A stretch of 64,000 nt of DNA, taken from contig NZ_JAGJBY010000001.1 in NCBI RefSeq assembly GCF_020010905.1, positions 434,001-498,000 of the forward strand, read 5' to 3'. The notes beneath the pieces are model-generated. The model had not been told where the DNA came from, ran no database searches, and worked only from the letters and a program-made list of their open reading frames with translations. Below are positions 16,932-25,413 of the stretch, in pieces. Each line of letters starts with the position of its first letter. Position 1 is the first letter of the stretch. The translations under genes were made by a program, and so were the position numbers. The DNA is from Streptomyces acidiscabies. GTDB taxonomy: Bacteria; Actinomycetota; Actinomycetes; Streptomycetales; Streptomycetaceae.

Positions 16932-17711
16932 TCACCACATCAGGGCGTCGTCCATGTCCTGCTGCCAGTACGTCACCTGGAGGGAGTCGTCGATGTAGAC
17001 GCCCCCGGCGGGCAGCTTCGGCTTGGCGCTGGTCCCGACGCTGCCGCCGTCCATGTCACGGCCGTAGAAGGACACCGCCAGCGACTTCACCGTACGGCTG
17101 CCCGAGGCGCTGCCGTCGGTCGCCGCGAGCGCGACCCCGGCGTACCCGGACTGCCCCGGTTCCAGCGTGACGACGGCCTGCGGCTGCGAGTCCTCGATGA
17201 CCGGCGGCACGGACTGCGCGCCGGTGAAGGCGACGGCCGGGTAGTAGTACAGGAAGCAGGGCTTGCTGCCGGTGTTGGTGACGGTCAGCAGCATGTGGTT
17301 GACGGGCCGGTTGACGGGCGAGGCGACGGTCTTGGTGTTGGACCCCTCGCAGGTGACGGGCGAGGCGGACTTCCCGGCGGAGGGCTTGCCGGTGGAGCCG
17401 CCCGACGTACCCCCGGAGGTGCCGCCGGAAACGGAGGATTCCTTGCCGGACGAGCCGGCCGAAGAGCCACCGGACGAGCCGCCCGACGAACCCCCCGTCG
17501 AAGTGGACCCACCGGCCGTGGAACCCCCAGAACCCTGAGCCGGAGCAGAAGCGGGCGGCGCGTCCGAGGAGGACGCCGGCACCGGCACCCCGGTGACATC
17601 GACCCCCGTCCCGTCCTTGCAGGCGGTCATCGACAACGCGGCCATCACGACGCCCGCCGCAACGCTCACGAGACGGACACGACGGGTACGGGAGGTACGG
17701 AAACCGGACAT
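16932..17711 (-). CDS. DUF4232 domain lipoprotein
   Basis: 259 residues. The N terminus RTSRTRRVRLVSVAAGVV is a signal sequence with lipobox LSMTAC (Cys about 33), so a lipid-anchored extracytoplasmic protein is likely. A long Gly/Ser/Thr linker (about residues 45-110) leads to a C-terminal beta-sandwich DUF4232 domain (HMLLTVTNTGSKPCFLYYYP, LEPGQSGYAGVAL). The function is unknown. The start ATG at 17711 was chosen; longer readings lack coding character. It is divergent from the HTH gene, sharing a 188-bp promoter region. Confidence 0.85.
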   Translation of the reverse strand: MSGFRTSRTRRVRLVSVAAGVVMAALSMTACKDGTGVDVTGVPVPASSSDAPPASAPAQGSGGSTAGGSTSTGGSSGGSSGGSSAGSSGKESSVSGGTSGGTSGGSTGKPSAGKSASPVTCEGSNTKTVASPVNRPVNHMLLTVTNTGSKPCFLYYYPAVAFTGAQSVPPVIEDSQPQAVVTLEPGQSGYAGVALAATDGSASGSRTVKSLAVSFYGRDMDGGSVGTSAKPKLPAGGVYIDDSLQVTYWQQDMDDALMW

Positions 17712-17899
17712 GGCTGAGCTGCCCCTTAGTCGTTCGGGTCGGTGTGGTGCTTGGATGACCCGAGCTTGTGGGGCGATCCGTCCCAACCGCCACGCCCAGC
17801 GCCCAGTTGGGAACGCCGGAACGGAAAAACACACTCCCACCAGGGGAAACGCGGTCCGCCTGGAACGCGCGAACGGGACACGGAAAGAGGGAGCGACAG

Positions 17900-19240
17900 G
17901 TGTCAGCGACGGTGGGGGCCGACGACATCGAGGAATTCGCGGCACGCCTGCGCACCCTCAAGGACCGTTCAGGACTCAGCTACGGCACCCTCGCCAAGCG
18001 CCTCCACATGAGTACGTCGACACTCCACCGCTACTGCAACGGCACCGCCGTACCCCCCGAGTACGCCCCCGTCGAACGCCTCGCCCGAGCCTGCCGCGCG
18101 ACCCCCGACGAACTGGTGGACCTCCACCGCCACTGGATCCTCGCGGACACGGCGCGCAGACGCCGTACGAAGGAGACGACGGACCCGTACGTCCCTGTCG
18201 AGCCGACCGCCGAGACGGCCCCCGAGACCACCCCGGCGCCCCCCACCGCACCCGCACCTGAGCCCACCACCCCGACCTGGGCCAAGCAGCCCGCCACCCC
18301 CACAACCCCCGCCGCCCCGAACGCCCCCACCGAAACCCCCGACACCCTCGAAGGCCCACCCCCCTCCCGCAAACTCCCCCGCAAAGCCACCCTCATAGCC
18401 GCAGCAGCACTGGTCACCGCCCTAACCGCCGCAGCCCTGGTCGCGAACCGCCCGAACAACGCCTCCCCGGACGAGAAAGCGGCCGGCCTCACCACCCCCA
18501 CCATCGCCGCCCCCTCGGCAACCCCCTCCCCCACCCCCTCCCCGAGCACCTCGCCGACCCCCTCCGCGTCCCCCTCGACGACGGCCCCCTCGGCGTCGGC
18601 CCCGGAAGCCGCCCCCCAACCCACCGGCGCCCCCCTGACGGTCCGCGTCAGCCCGTACGTCTACGAGTCCCCCTGTAGCCAACAGTTCCTCGTGGACAGC
18701 GAACCCGCCCAGATGGGCCCGCCCGCACCGGAACCCGACGCCCCCCGCTGGGCCGCGGCGAACGGCGCGGTCTCCGCGAACCAGCAGATGATCGGCCTGA
18801 CCCTCCAGGGCACGGGCCAGGAGACGGTCGTCCTGGAGTCCCTGAACGTCCGCATCCTGACCAAGCACACCCCGCTCGCGTGGAACGTGTACGCCATGGG
18901 CTCGGGCTGCGGCGGCAACGTGGAGACGAAGTCGTTCGCGGTCGACCTGGACCAGGGCAGCCCGGCGGTGACGGTGAAGGGCGGCCAGCGCGACTTCCCG
19001 TACAAGGTCAGCGAATCGGACCCGGAGGTCTTCTACATCAACGCGACGACGTCCGCGCACGACGTCCGCTGGGACCTCACCCTGAACTGGTCGAGCGGCG
19101 CCCGCACCGGCACCGTCCACATCGACAACAAGGGCACCCCGTTCCGTACGAGCGCCGACGACGGCCGGGACATCTGGGACTACCCCCTGGGCGGCAACGA
19201 GTGGATCCGCACCCCGCGCAACGAGGGCCAGACCCCCTGA
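17900..19240 (+). CDS. Membrane-anchored HTH (XRE-type) protein with extracytoplasmic domain
   Basis: 446 residues from GTG 17900, preceded by AGAGGGAG. An N-terminal XRE-type helix-turn-helix (about residues 8-65, LSYGTLAKRLHMSTSTLHRY) is followed by a Pro/Thr-rich cytoplasmic linker, one transmembrane helix (about residues 165-185, ATLIAAAALVTALTAAALVA), a Ser/Thr/Pro-rich outer linker and a ~200-residue C-terminal domain with several Cys. The topology resembles RodZ-like proteins: DNA- or partner-binding inside, sensing or wall contact outside. The target is unknown. It is divergently arranged with the DUF4232 lipoprotein, which might be its partner. Confidence 0.8.
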   Translation: MSATVGADDIEEFAARLRTLKDRSGLSYGTLAKRLHMSTSTLHRYCNGTAVPPEYAPVERLARACRATPDELVDLHRHWILADTARRRRTKETTDPYVPVEPTAETAPETTPAPPTAPAPEPTTPTWAKQPATPTTPAAPNAPTETPDTLEGPPPSRKLPRKATLIAAAALVTALTAAALVANRPNNASPDEKAAGLTTPTIAAPSATPSPTPSPSTSPTPSASPSTTAPSASAPEAAPQPTGAPLTVRVSPYVYESPCSQQFLVDSEPAQMGPPAPEPDAPRWAAANGAVSANQQMIGLTLQGTGQETVVLESLNVRILTKHTPLAWNVYAMGSGCGGNVETKSFAVDLDQGSPAVTVKGGQRDFPYKVSESDPEVFYINATTSAHDVRWDLTLNWSSGARTGTVHIDNKGTPFRTSADDGRDIWDYPLGGNEWIRTPRNEGQTP

Positions 19241-19253
19241 AGAAACCCCCAGG

Positions 19254-19279
19254 CCGATGATCCAGTCATCGGATAAGGT
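19254..19279 (+). promoter_or_regulatory. Palindromic operator overlapping a promoter
   Basis: CCGATGATCCAGTCATCGG (19254-19272) is a perfect 7-bp inverted repeat with a 5-base spacer. It is followed by TAAGGT (19274-19279), a plausible -10 box about seven bases before a small ATG. The position fits a repressor site (GntR-like operators have this look) controlling the hydrolase unit. Confidence 0.45.
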
Positions 19280-19286
19280 CCTCGGC

Positions 19287-19325
19287 ATGTCCTACATGTT
19301 CGTCCGCCTCCGGACCGCAGCCTAA
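19287..19325 (+). CDS. Possible 12-codon leaderless leader peptide
   Basis: ATG 19287 opens MSYMFVRLRTAA and stop. There is no Shine-Dalgarno, but the TAAGGT box lies at leaderless distance. It lies 77 bp before the hydrolase gene. It could be a leader peptide or chance. Confidence 0.25.
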   Translation: MSYMFVRLRTAA

Positions 19326-19401
19326 GAAGTCATCCCGCCGGCATCGGCTTCTCAGCCATGCCCGCGTACCGCGCTGCCCACCGGACATAGGACTGATCCG
19401 T

Positions 19402-20280
19402 ATGACATCCGTCTCCACCAACCCCTCCCGCCCGAGTACGACGTTCGTGCTCGTGCACGGCTCCTGCTCCAGCTCGCTGATGTGGACCCCGGTCCAGCGC
19501 GAGCTGGCGCTGCTCGGCCACCGCAGCCTCGCCGTCGACCTGCCGGGACACGGCTTCGACGCGCAGTACTCCGCCGCCTACCAGGCCCCCCAGGACCTCG
19601 ACGCCTGGGCGGCCGAGCCGTCGACCCTGGCCAAGGTCACCCTTCAGGACAACGTCGACATGGTCGTCGACGTCGTCCGGCGGGTGGCCGAGCACGGGCC
19701 GGTCGTCCTCGTGGGCGCCAGCCTCGGCGGCACCACCATCACGGGGGTCGGCAACACGATCCCCGACCTGGTGGACCGGCTCGTGTACATCTCCGCCTGG
19801 TCGTGCGTGCAGCGCTCGAACCCCATCGAGTACATGCAGGAACCCGAGTTCGCCGACAACCTGCTCGCCCCGCTGGCAGCACTGAACGTCGGCGACCCCG
19901 CCGAACTCGGCGTCGGCCGGGCCAACTACCGCACCGCCGACCCGACCCTGTTCACCGCGGCCAAGGCGGCGATCATGGCGGACGGCACCGACGACCAGTT
20001 CCGGGCCTTCCTCAACATCCTCCAGCCGGACGAGTCCCTGGCGGTGATGATGTCCGACGCACGGGTCCAGGCCGACACCTGGGGCACCATCCCCCGCACC
20101 TACATCCGCCTGGCCGACGACCGGACGCTCCCCGTAGCCATGCAGGACCGCCTGATCGCCGAAGCCGACGCCCTGACCCCCGACAACCCGTACGACGTAC
20201 ACACCCTCACCACCAGCCACGTCGGCTTCCTGCTCGAACCGGCGGAAGTGGCCGGCATCCTCGACCGACTGACCAGCTAG
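19402..20280 (+). CDS. Alpha/beta hydrolase
   Basis: 292 residues, complete alpha/beta-hydrolase fold of the methylesterase-like (AB_hydrolase_6) type. VLVHGSCSSSLMWTPVQREL is the oxyanion-hole region, GASLGGTTITG carries the nucleophile Ser (about residue 113), and TTSHVGFLLEPAEVA near the C terminus carries the likely catalytic His (about residue 273). It is a cytoplasmic esterase or lipase-like enzyme with unknown substrate. ATG 19402 has only a weak ribosome site. The palindromic operator upstream suggests inducible expression, and a perfect hairpin terminator follows. Confidence 0.85.
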   Translation: MTSVSTNPSRPSTTFVLVHGSCSSSLMWTPVQRELALLGHRSLAVDLPGHGFDAQYSAAYQAPQDLDAWAAEPSTLAKVTLQDNVDMVVDVVRRVAEHGPVVLVGASLGGTTITGVGNTIPDLVDRLVYISAWSCVQRSNPIEYMQEPEFADNLLAPLAALNVGDPAELGVGRANYRTADPTLFTAAKAAIMADGTDDQFRAFLNILQPDESLAVMMSDARVQADTWGTIPRTYIRLADDRTLPVAMQDRLIAEADALTPDNPYDVHTLTTSHVGFLLEPAEVAGILDRLTS

Positions 20281-20286
20281 CGCGCC

Positions 20287-20316
20287 GAGGGGGGCAGCCG
20301 ACCGGCTGCCCCCCTC
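20287..20316 (+). terminator. Rho-independent-like terminator after the hydrolase gene
   Basis: GAGGGGGGCAGCCG pairs perfectly with CGGCTGCCCCCCTC (14 bp) around a tiny loop, six bases after the hydrolase stop. A CT-rich tail follows. Confidence 0.75.
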
Positions 20317-20406
20317 TCTCTCTCACGCACAACGCCACCCGATGAGAGAGACCTCACACCGACAGGAAAATCACACAACACCGCACCAACACCATCACCA
20401 CAACGC

Positions 20407-20443
20407 AGAAGGTCCCTCCCCGAAACCCGGGGAGGGACCTTCT
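20407..20443 (-). terminator. Terminator downstream of tRNA-Leu
   Basis: AGAAGGTCCCTCCCC pairs perfectly with GGGGAGGGACCTTCT (15 bp, loop GAAACCC). It lies seven bases beyond the tRNA 3' end on the minus strand. Being symmetrical, it may also act on the plus strand. Confidence 0.75.
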
Positions 20444-20450
20444 GTCACTG

Positions 20451-20534
20451 TGCGCGAGGGGGGAGTTGAACCCCCACGCCCTTTCGGGCACTGGAACCTG
20501 AATCCAGCGCGTCTGCCTATTCCGCCACCCGCGC
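20451..20534 (-). tRNA. tRNA-Leu (anticodon CAG)
   Basis: Read on the minus strand, the acceptor arm GCGCGGG pairs with CTCGCGC (one G-U), with discriminator A. The D-arm contains GGCAGACGCG. The anticodon stem-loop is CTGGATTCAGGTTCCAG with anticodon CAG. The long variable arm TGCCCGAAAGGGCG is typical of class II tRNA-Leu, and the T-arm is GGGGGTTCAACTCCCCC. CCA is not encoded; the next bases are CAG. Length is 84. Confidence 0.95.
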
Positions 20535-20912
20535 ATTGGGTGTGTCTTCCGCGTTCCCGCCCTTGTGGGCTGGCCCCTTCCGACGTGGAAAACATTACCA
20601 CGGGGGATCCGGCCCCTTCACCTCACTTGTCACACAGGGGTACCCACCGTCCCGCCCCGGTGAGTGACACGTATCAACCTCGTACCGGTGTTCCCCCGTC
20701 TCCCAGGAAGCCGGAGCAGGTGCACAGTCAGGTGCGGGACACTGGTCCGTGAGCGCCTCTACGATCCTCGGCAGCACGGCGCGAAAGGGGAACCGGCTCT
20801 TTCACCGCCGCGTGGATACGATCAGTAAGCAGTACGAGCAACAGCACGAGACGTTCGAACAGCACGGCCCACAGCGACAACGACAGAGCCGTCACGACGG
20901 AGGAGGTGCCCC
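20535..20912. other. Intergenic region upstream of the fhaA operon
   Basis: This region holds the tRNA promoter (minus strand, near 20540-20600) and the promoter of the FHA/kinase operon. GGAGGAGG just before 20913 is a strong ribosome site. A run rich in AGCACGAG-like and AACAGCACG-like steps lies at 20830-20880. No gene was recognised. Confidence 0.4.
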
Positions 20913-21764
20913 ATGGGAGTTCTGAAGAAGTTCGAACAACGCCTGGAAGGGCTGGTCAACGGCACCTTCGCCAAGGTCTTCAAGTCCGAGGTCCAGCCCG
21001 TGGAGATCGCCGGAGCGCTCCAGCGCGAGTGCGACAACAACGCCCAGATCTGGAACCGGGACCGGACCGTCGTCCCCAACGACTTCATCGTCGAGCTGAG
21101 CACGCCCGACCACGAGCGCCTCAGCCCCTACTCCGGACAGCTCGGTGACGAACTGGCCGGGATGGTGCGGGACTACGCGAAGCAGCAGCGCTACACCTTC
21201 ATGGGGCCGATCAAGGTCAACCTGGAGAAGGCGGACGACCTGGACACGGGCCTGTACCGGGTCCGCAGCCGCACCCTCTCCGGCTCGACCGACCAGCAGG
21301 CCCCCGCCGGCAGACCGGCCGCCCCGGCGCCGTACGGCGCACCCCCGATGCCCGCCTCCCCGCCGCCCGGGCGTCCCGGATACGGCTACCCGCCCAGCGC
21401 GGGACCAGCGGGCCCGGCGAGCCAGGCGGGCCCGGCAGGACAGGGCGGCGGCGGCCTCGCCGGTGCGCCCGCCCCCGGCTCCCGCGCCCGGCACTGGATC
21501 GAGATCAACGGCGCCCGCCACCAGATCTCCGGCGCGACCCTGGTCCTCGGCCGCTCCACCGACGCCGACGTGCGCATCGACGACCCGGGCGTCTCGCGCC
21601 GGCACTGCGAGATCCGTACCGGTTCGCCCTCCACCGTCCAGGACCTCGGGTCCACGAACGGCATCGTGGTGGACGGACAGCACACCACCCGCGCTACGCT
21701 CCGCGACGGCTCGCGGATCGTCGTGGGCAGCACCACCGTTATCTATAGGCAAGCCGAAGGGTGA
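20913..21764 (+). CDS. fhaA: FHA domain protein FhaA (DUF3662 plus FHA)
   Basis: 283 residues. The N-terminal DUF3662 domain starts GVLKKFEQRLEGLVNGTFAK (residues 1-115). A Pro/Gly/Ala-rich linker follows (about 120-190), then a C-terminal FHA domain with GRSTDADVRIDDPGVSRRHC and DLGSTNGIVVDG (about 210-283). FHA domains bind phosphothreonine, here probably on PknB-type kinases or cell-wall factors, linking phosphorylation to wall synthesis at growth sites. A strong GGAGGAGG precedes the ATG. It is the first gene of the fhaA-fhaB-pstP-rodA-pbpA(-pknB) cluster, a conserved actinobacterial order. Confidence 0.95.
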   Translation: MGVLKKFEQRLEGLVNGTFAKVFKSEVQPVEIAGALQRECDNNAQIWNRDRTVVPNDFIVELSTPDHERLSPYSGQLGDELAGMVRDYAKQQRYTFMGPIKVNLEKADDLDTGLYRVRSRTLSGSTDQQAPAGRPAAPAPYGAPPMPASPPPGRPGYGYPPSAGPAGPASQAGPAGQGGGGLAGAPAPGSRARHWIEINGARHQISGATLVLGRSTDADVRIDDPGVSRRHCEIRTGSPSTVQDLGSTNGIVVDGQHTTRATLRDGSRIVVGSTTVIYRQAEG

Positions 21765-21774
21765 AGCGGGGGCA

Positions 21775-22314
21775 ATGTCAGAGCTGACCCTGACGGTCAT
21801 GCGGCTGGGTTTCCTGGCCGTACTGTGGCTGTTCGTGATCGTGGCCGTACAGGTCATCCGCAGCGACCTGTTCGGTACGCGCGTCACCCAGCGCGGCTCG
21901 CAGCGCTCCCGGCGCGGCGGTGACCAGAACGCGCAGCAGGGACGACGGCAGCAGCAGGCCGCCGCCGCGCCCCCGCAGCAGCGCCAGCAGCCCGCCTCCG
22001 GGGGCCGCCGGGGCCGTAACGCACCCACCAAGCTGGTCGTCTCCGAGGGCACCCTCACCGGCACGACCGTCGCGCTCCAGGGCCAGACCATCACCCTGGG
22101 CCGCGCGCACGACTCGACGATCGTGCTGGACGACGACTACGCCTCCAGCCGCCATGCCAGGATCTACCCGGACCGCGACGGCAACTGGATCGTCGAGGAC
22201 CTCAACTCCACCAACGGCACGTACCTCGACCGAACGCGGCTGACGACCCCCACACCCATCCCGCTGGGTGCTCCCATCCGCATCGGCAAGACCGTCATCG
22301 AGCTGCGGAAGTAG
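21775..22314 (+). CDS. fhaB: FHA domain membrane protein FhaB
   Basis: 179 residues. An N-terminal transmembrane helix (about residues 8-28, VMRLGFLAVLWLFVIVAVQV) is followed by a Gln/Arg-rich linker and a C-terminal FHA domain (LGRAHDSTIVLDDDYASSRH, DLNSTNGTYLDR). It is a membrane-tethered phosphothreonine reader of the PknB/PstP pathway. ATG 21775 lies ten bases after the fhaA stop, with a G-rich ribosome site. A much longer reading in this frame from 21145 is a shadow across fhaA. Confidence 0.94.
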   Translation: MSELTLTVMRLGFLAVLWLFVIVAVQVIRSDLFGTRVTQRGSQRSRRGGDQNAQQGRRQQQAAAAPPQQRQQPASGGRRGRNAPTKLVVSEGTLTGTTVALQGQTITLGRAHDSTIVLDDDYASSRHARIYPDRDGNWIVEDLNSTNGTYLDRTRLTTPTPIPLGAPIRIGKTVIELRK

Positions 22315-22370
22315 TGCTGCATCATGAATGAGCGCGAGCGGAGCGAGCTCCCGACCGGAGGGTGGGCAGT

Positions 22371-23924
22371 GTGGCTCGACACGACCGGCCTTACGCCGAA
22401 CCGACCGGTGAGGTGCGCATGAGTCTCTCCCTGCGCTTCGCCGCCGGATCGCACAAGGGCATGATCCGCGAGGGCAACGAGGACTCCGGATACGCCGGGC
22501 CCCGCCTGCTCGCCATCGCGGACGGCATGGGCGGCGCCGCCGCCGGCGAGGTCGCCTCCTCCGAGGCGATCTCCACGATCGTCGCGCTCGACGAGGACAT
22601 CCCCGGCTCGGACGTCCTCACCTCCCTCGCCAACGCCGTGCAGCGCGCCAACGACCAGCTGCGCTCGCTGGTCGACGAGGACCCCCAGCTCGAAGGCATG
22701 GGGACGACCCTGACCGCCCTGCTGTGGACGGGCCAGCGCCTCGGCCTCGTCCACGTCGGCGACTCGCGCGCCTACCTGCTGCGCGACGGCGTCCTCACCC
22801 AGATCACGCAGGACCACACCTGGGTGCAGCGCCTCGTCGACGAGGGCCGGATCACCGAGGAGGAGGCGACGACCCACCCCCAGCGCTCCCTCCTGATGCG
22901 CGCCCTCGGCTCCGCCGAGCACGTCGAACCCGACCTCTCGATCCGCGAGGTCAGGGCGGGCGACCGGTATCTGATCTGCTCCGACGGCCTCTCCGGCGTC
23001 GTCTCCCACCAGACCCTCGAAGAGACCCTGGCCAGCTACCAGGGGCCCCACGAGACCATCCAGGAGCTGATCCAGCTCGCCCTGCGCGGCGGCGGCCCCG
23101 ACAACATCACCGTGATCGTCGCGGACGTCCTCGACCTCGACACCGGTGACACCCTCGCGAGCCAGCTGTACGACACCCCCGTGGTCGTCGGCGCGGTCGC
23201 CGAGAACCAGCTCCAGCAGCCGCACGACAACGGCATCATGCAGACCCCGGCCGGCCGCGCCGCGAACCTCGGACGGCACCGCGCGAACCCCGGCGGCGGC
23301 GAGTTCGGGCCCCCCGGATCGGGGGACGTGACCGGTTTCATCTCCACCGACGGCTTCGGCGACTACTCCGAGGACGACTTCGTCAAACCCCGCAAGAGCC
23401 GTAAGTGGCTCAAGGTCTCCCTGTACAGCGCGCTCGCCCTCGCGGTCGTCGGCGCCGGTCTGTACGGCGGCTGGCGGTGGACGCAGACGCAGTACTACGT
23501 CGCCGCCAAGGGCGAGCACCTCGCGCTGTACCGGGGGATCAGCCAGGACCTCGCCTGGGTCTCGCTCTCGAAGGTCGAGAAGGACCACCCCGAGATCGAA
23601 CTCAAGTACCTCCCGCAGTACCAGCAGAAGCAGGTCGAGGAGACGATCCCGGCGTCCAGCCTGAAGGGCGCCCAGAAGAAACTCGACGAGCTGTCCGTCC
23701 AGGCGTCCGCGTGCAAGAAGCAGGCGCAGGACGGGAGTTCGGGAACCGGATCCTCGTCGTCCGCGTCCAAGCCGACGCCGAGCCCGTCGGCCACGACGGG
23801 TACGCAGAGCCCGGCACCGAACGCGTCCCCGTCCCCGGCGGCCAGCCCGTCGCCCACCCCGAGCCCCGGGCCGACTCTCTCTCAGGAGGAGGAGCAGGTC
23901 GTCTCGCTGTGCGGCAAGCAGTAG
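22371..23924 (+). CDS. pstP: PP2C-type Ser/Thr protein phosphatase PstP
   Basis: 517 residues from GTG 22371; ATG 22419 (MSLSLRFAAG) is an alternative. The catalytic PP2C domain spans about residues 15-255, with metal-site motifs REGNEDSGY, AIADGMGG, HVGDSRAYLL and GGPDNITVIV. One transmembrane helix (about 350-370, YSALALAVVGAGLYGGW) is followed by an extracytoplasmic domain and a Ser/Pro-rich tail. It should reverse PknB phosphorylation. GGAGG precedes the start at nine bases. Confidence 0.94.
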   Translation: MARHDRPYAEPTGEVRMSLSLRFAAGSHKGMIREGNEDSGYAGPRLLAIADGMGGAAAGEVASSEAISTIVALDEDIPGSDVLTSLANAVQRANDQLRSLVDEDPQLEGMGTTLTALLWTGQRLGLVHVGDSRAYLLRDGVLTQITQDHTWVQRLVDEGRITEEEATTHPQRSLLMRALGSAEHVEPDLSIREVRAGDRYLICSDGLSGVVSHQTLEETLASYQGPHETIQELIQLALRGGGPDNITVIVADVLDLDTGDTLASQLYDTPVVVGAVAENQLQQPHDNGIMQTPAGRAANLGRHRANPGGGEFGPPGSGDVTGFISTDGFGDYSEDDFVKPRKSRKWLKVSLYSALALAVVGAGLYGGWRWTQTQYYVAAKGEHLALYRGISQDLAWVSLSKVEKDHPEIELKYLPQYQQKQVEETIPASSLKGAQKKLDELSVQASACKKQAQDGSSGTGSSSSASKPTPSPSATTGTQSPAPNASPSPAASPSPTPSPGPTLSQEEEQVVSLCGKQ

Positions 23925-23973
23925 CGAGCCGTGAGGCAAGCAAGAGGCAAGCCGTGAGAGGCCCCGTCACACG

Positions 23974-25413
23974 ATGAGCAGTACTACCAACACACCGACG
24001 CACCACACGTCCACGATCGGTGCCATCGGCGCGCCGAGCAGACGCAACACCGAGCTGGGACTGCTGGTGTTCGCCGTCCTCATCCCGGTGTTCGCCTACG
24101 CCAACGTGGGCCTCGCCATCAACGAGCAGGTCCCCGCGGGGCTGCTCAGCTATGGCCTGGGACTCGGTCTGCTGGCCGGCGTCGCACACCTCGTCGTACG
24201 GAAGTTCGCGCCGTACGCCGACCCGCTGCTGCTGCCGCTGGCGACGCTGCTCAACGGGCTCGGGCTGGTCGCGATCTGGCGCCTGGACCAGTCGAAGTTC
24301 CTCCAGAACGCCGACCAGGCGGGCAACGCGGCGCCCCGGCAGCTCATGTACACGGCGATGGGCATCGCGCTCTTCATCGTCGTCCTGATCTTCCTGAAGG
24401 ACCACCGCGTCCTCCAGCGCTACACGTACATCTCGATGGCCGGCGCGATCTTCCTGCTGCTGCTGCCGCTGGTCCCCGGCCTTGGGCGGAACATCTACGG
24501 CGCGAAGATCTGGATCTCGGTCGCCGGGTTCTCCATCCAGCCCGGTGAGTTCGCGAAGATCGTGCTCGCGATCTTCTTCGCCGGGTACCTGATGGTGAAG
24601 CGGGACGCCCTCGCGCTCGCCAGCCGCCGGTTCCTCGGTCTCTACCTGCCGCGCGGGCGCGACCTCGGGCCGATCCTCGTGGTCTGGTTCCTGTCGATCC
24701 TCATCCTGGTCTTCGAGACCGACCTCGGAACCTCGCTGCTGTTCTTCGGCATGTTCGTGATCATGCTGTACGTCGCGACCGAGCGGACCAGCTGGATCGT
24801 CTTCGGTCTGCTGATGTCCTCGGTCGGCGCGGTCGGCGTCGCGAGCTTCGAGTCGCACGTCCAGCAGCGCGTCGAGGCGTGGCAGAACCCGATGGGCGAG
24901 TACAAGCTCTCCCAGCAGGGCGTCATCGGCCACTCCGAGCAGGCCATGCAGGCGCTGTGGGCCTTCGGCTCCGGCGGCACGCTCGGCACCGGCTGGGGCC
25001 AGGGCCACTCCGAACTGATCAAGTTCGCCGCGAACTCCGACTTCATCCTCGCCACCTTCGGCGAGGAACTGGGCCTGGCCGGACTGATGGCCCTGCTCCT
25101 GCTGTACGGGCTGATCGTGGAGCGCGGCATCCGTACGGCGCTCGCCGCGCGCGACCCGTTCGGCAAGCTCCTCGCCATCGGCCTGTCCGGCGCGTTCGCC
25201 CTCCAGGTGTTCGTCGTCGCCGGCGGTGTGATGGGCCTCATTCCGCTGACGGGTATGACGATGCCGTTCCTGGCGTTCGGCGGTTCCTCCGTCATCGCCA
25301 ACTGGGCGCTCATCGGCATCCTCATCCGCATCAGCGACACGGCCCGCCGCCCGGCCCCGGCCCCCGCTCCCAGCCCCGACGCCGAGATGACCCAGGTGGT
25401 CCGACCCTCATGA
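23974..25413 (+). CDS. rodA: SEDS-family peptidoglycan glycosyltransferase (RodA/FtsW)
   Basis: 479 residues with about ten transmembrane segments. SEDS motifs are LSQQGVIGHSEQAMQALWAF, GWGQGHSELIKFAANSDFIL with ATFGEELG, and GLIPLTGMTMPFLAFGGSS near the C terminus. It polymerises lipid II into glycan strands with the partner transpeptidase encoded immediately downstream; the two genes overlap by ATGA. The name rodA follows the conserved cluster; FtsW-like paralogues are possible. The N-terminal ~30 residues are polar and cytoplasmic. Confidence 0.93.
   Translation: MSSTTNTPTHHTSTIGAIGAPSRRNTELGLLVFAVLIPVFAYANVGLAINEQVPAGLLSYGLGLGLLAGVAHLVVRKFAPYADPLLLPLATLLNGLGLVAIWRLDQSKFLQNADQAGNAAPRQLMYTAMGIALFIVVLIFLKDHRVLQRYTYISMAGAIFLLLLPLVPGLGRNIYGAKIWISVAGFSIQPGEFAKIVLAIFFAGYLMVKRDALALASRRFLGLYLPRGRDLGPILVVWFLSILILVFETDLGTSLLFFGMFVIMLYVATERTSWIVFGLLMSSVGAVGVASFESHVQQRVEAWQNPMGEYKLSQQGVIGHSEQAMQALWAFGSGGTLGTGWGQGHSELIKFAANSDFILATFGEELGLAGLMALLLLYGLIVERGIRTALAARDPFGKLLAIGLSGAFALQVFVVAGGVMGLIPLTGMTMPFLAFGGSSVIANWALIGILIRISDTARRPAPAPAPSPDAEMTQVVRPS

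Noticed and set aside
22362..22418. Earlier GTG start for pstP at 22362
   Set aside because: It directly abuts the GGAGG ribosome site; GTG 22371 or ATG 22419 are better placed.
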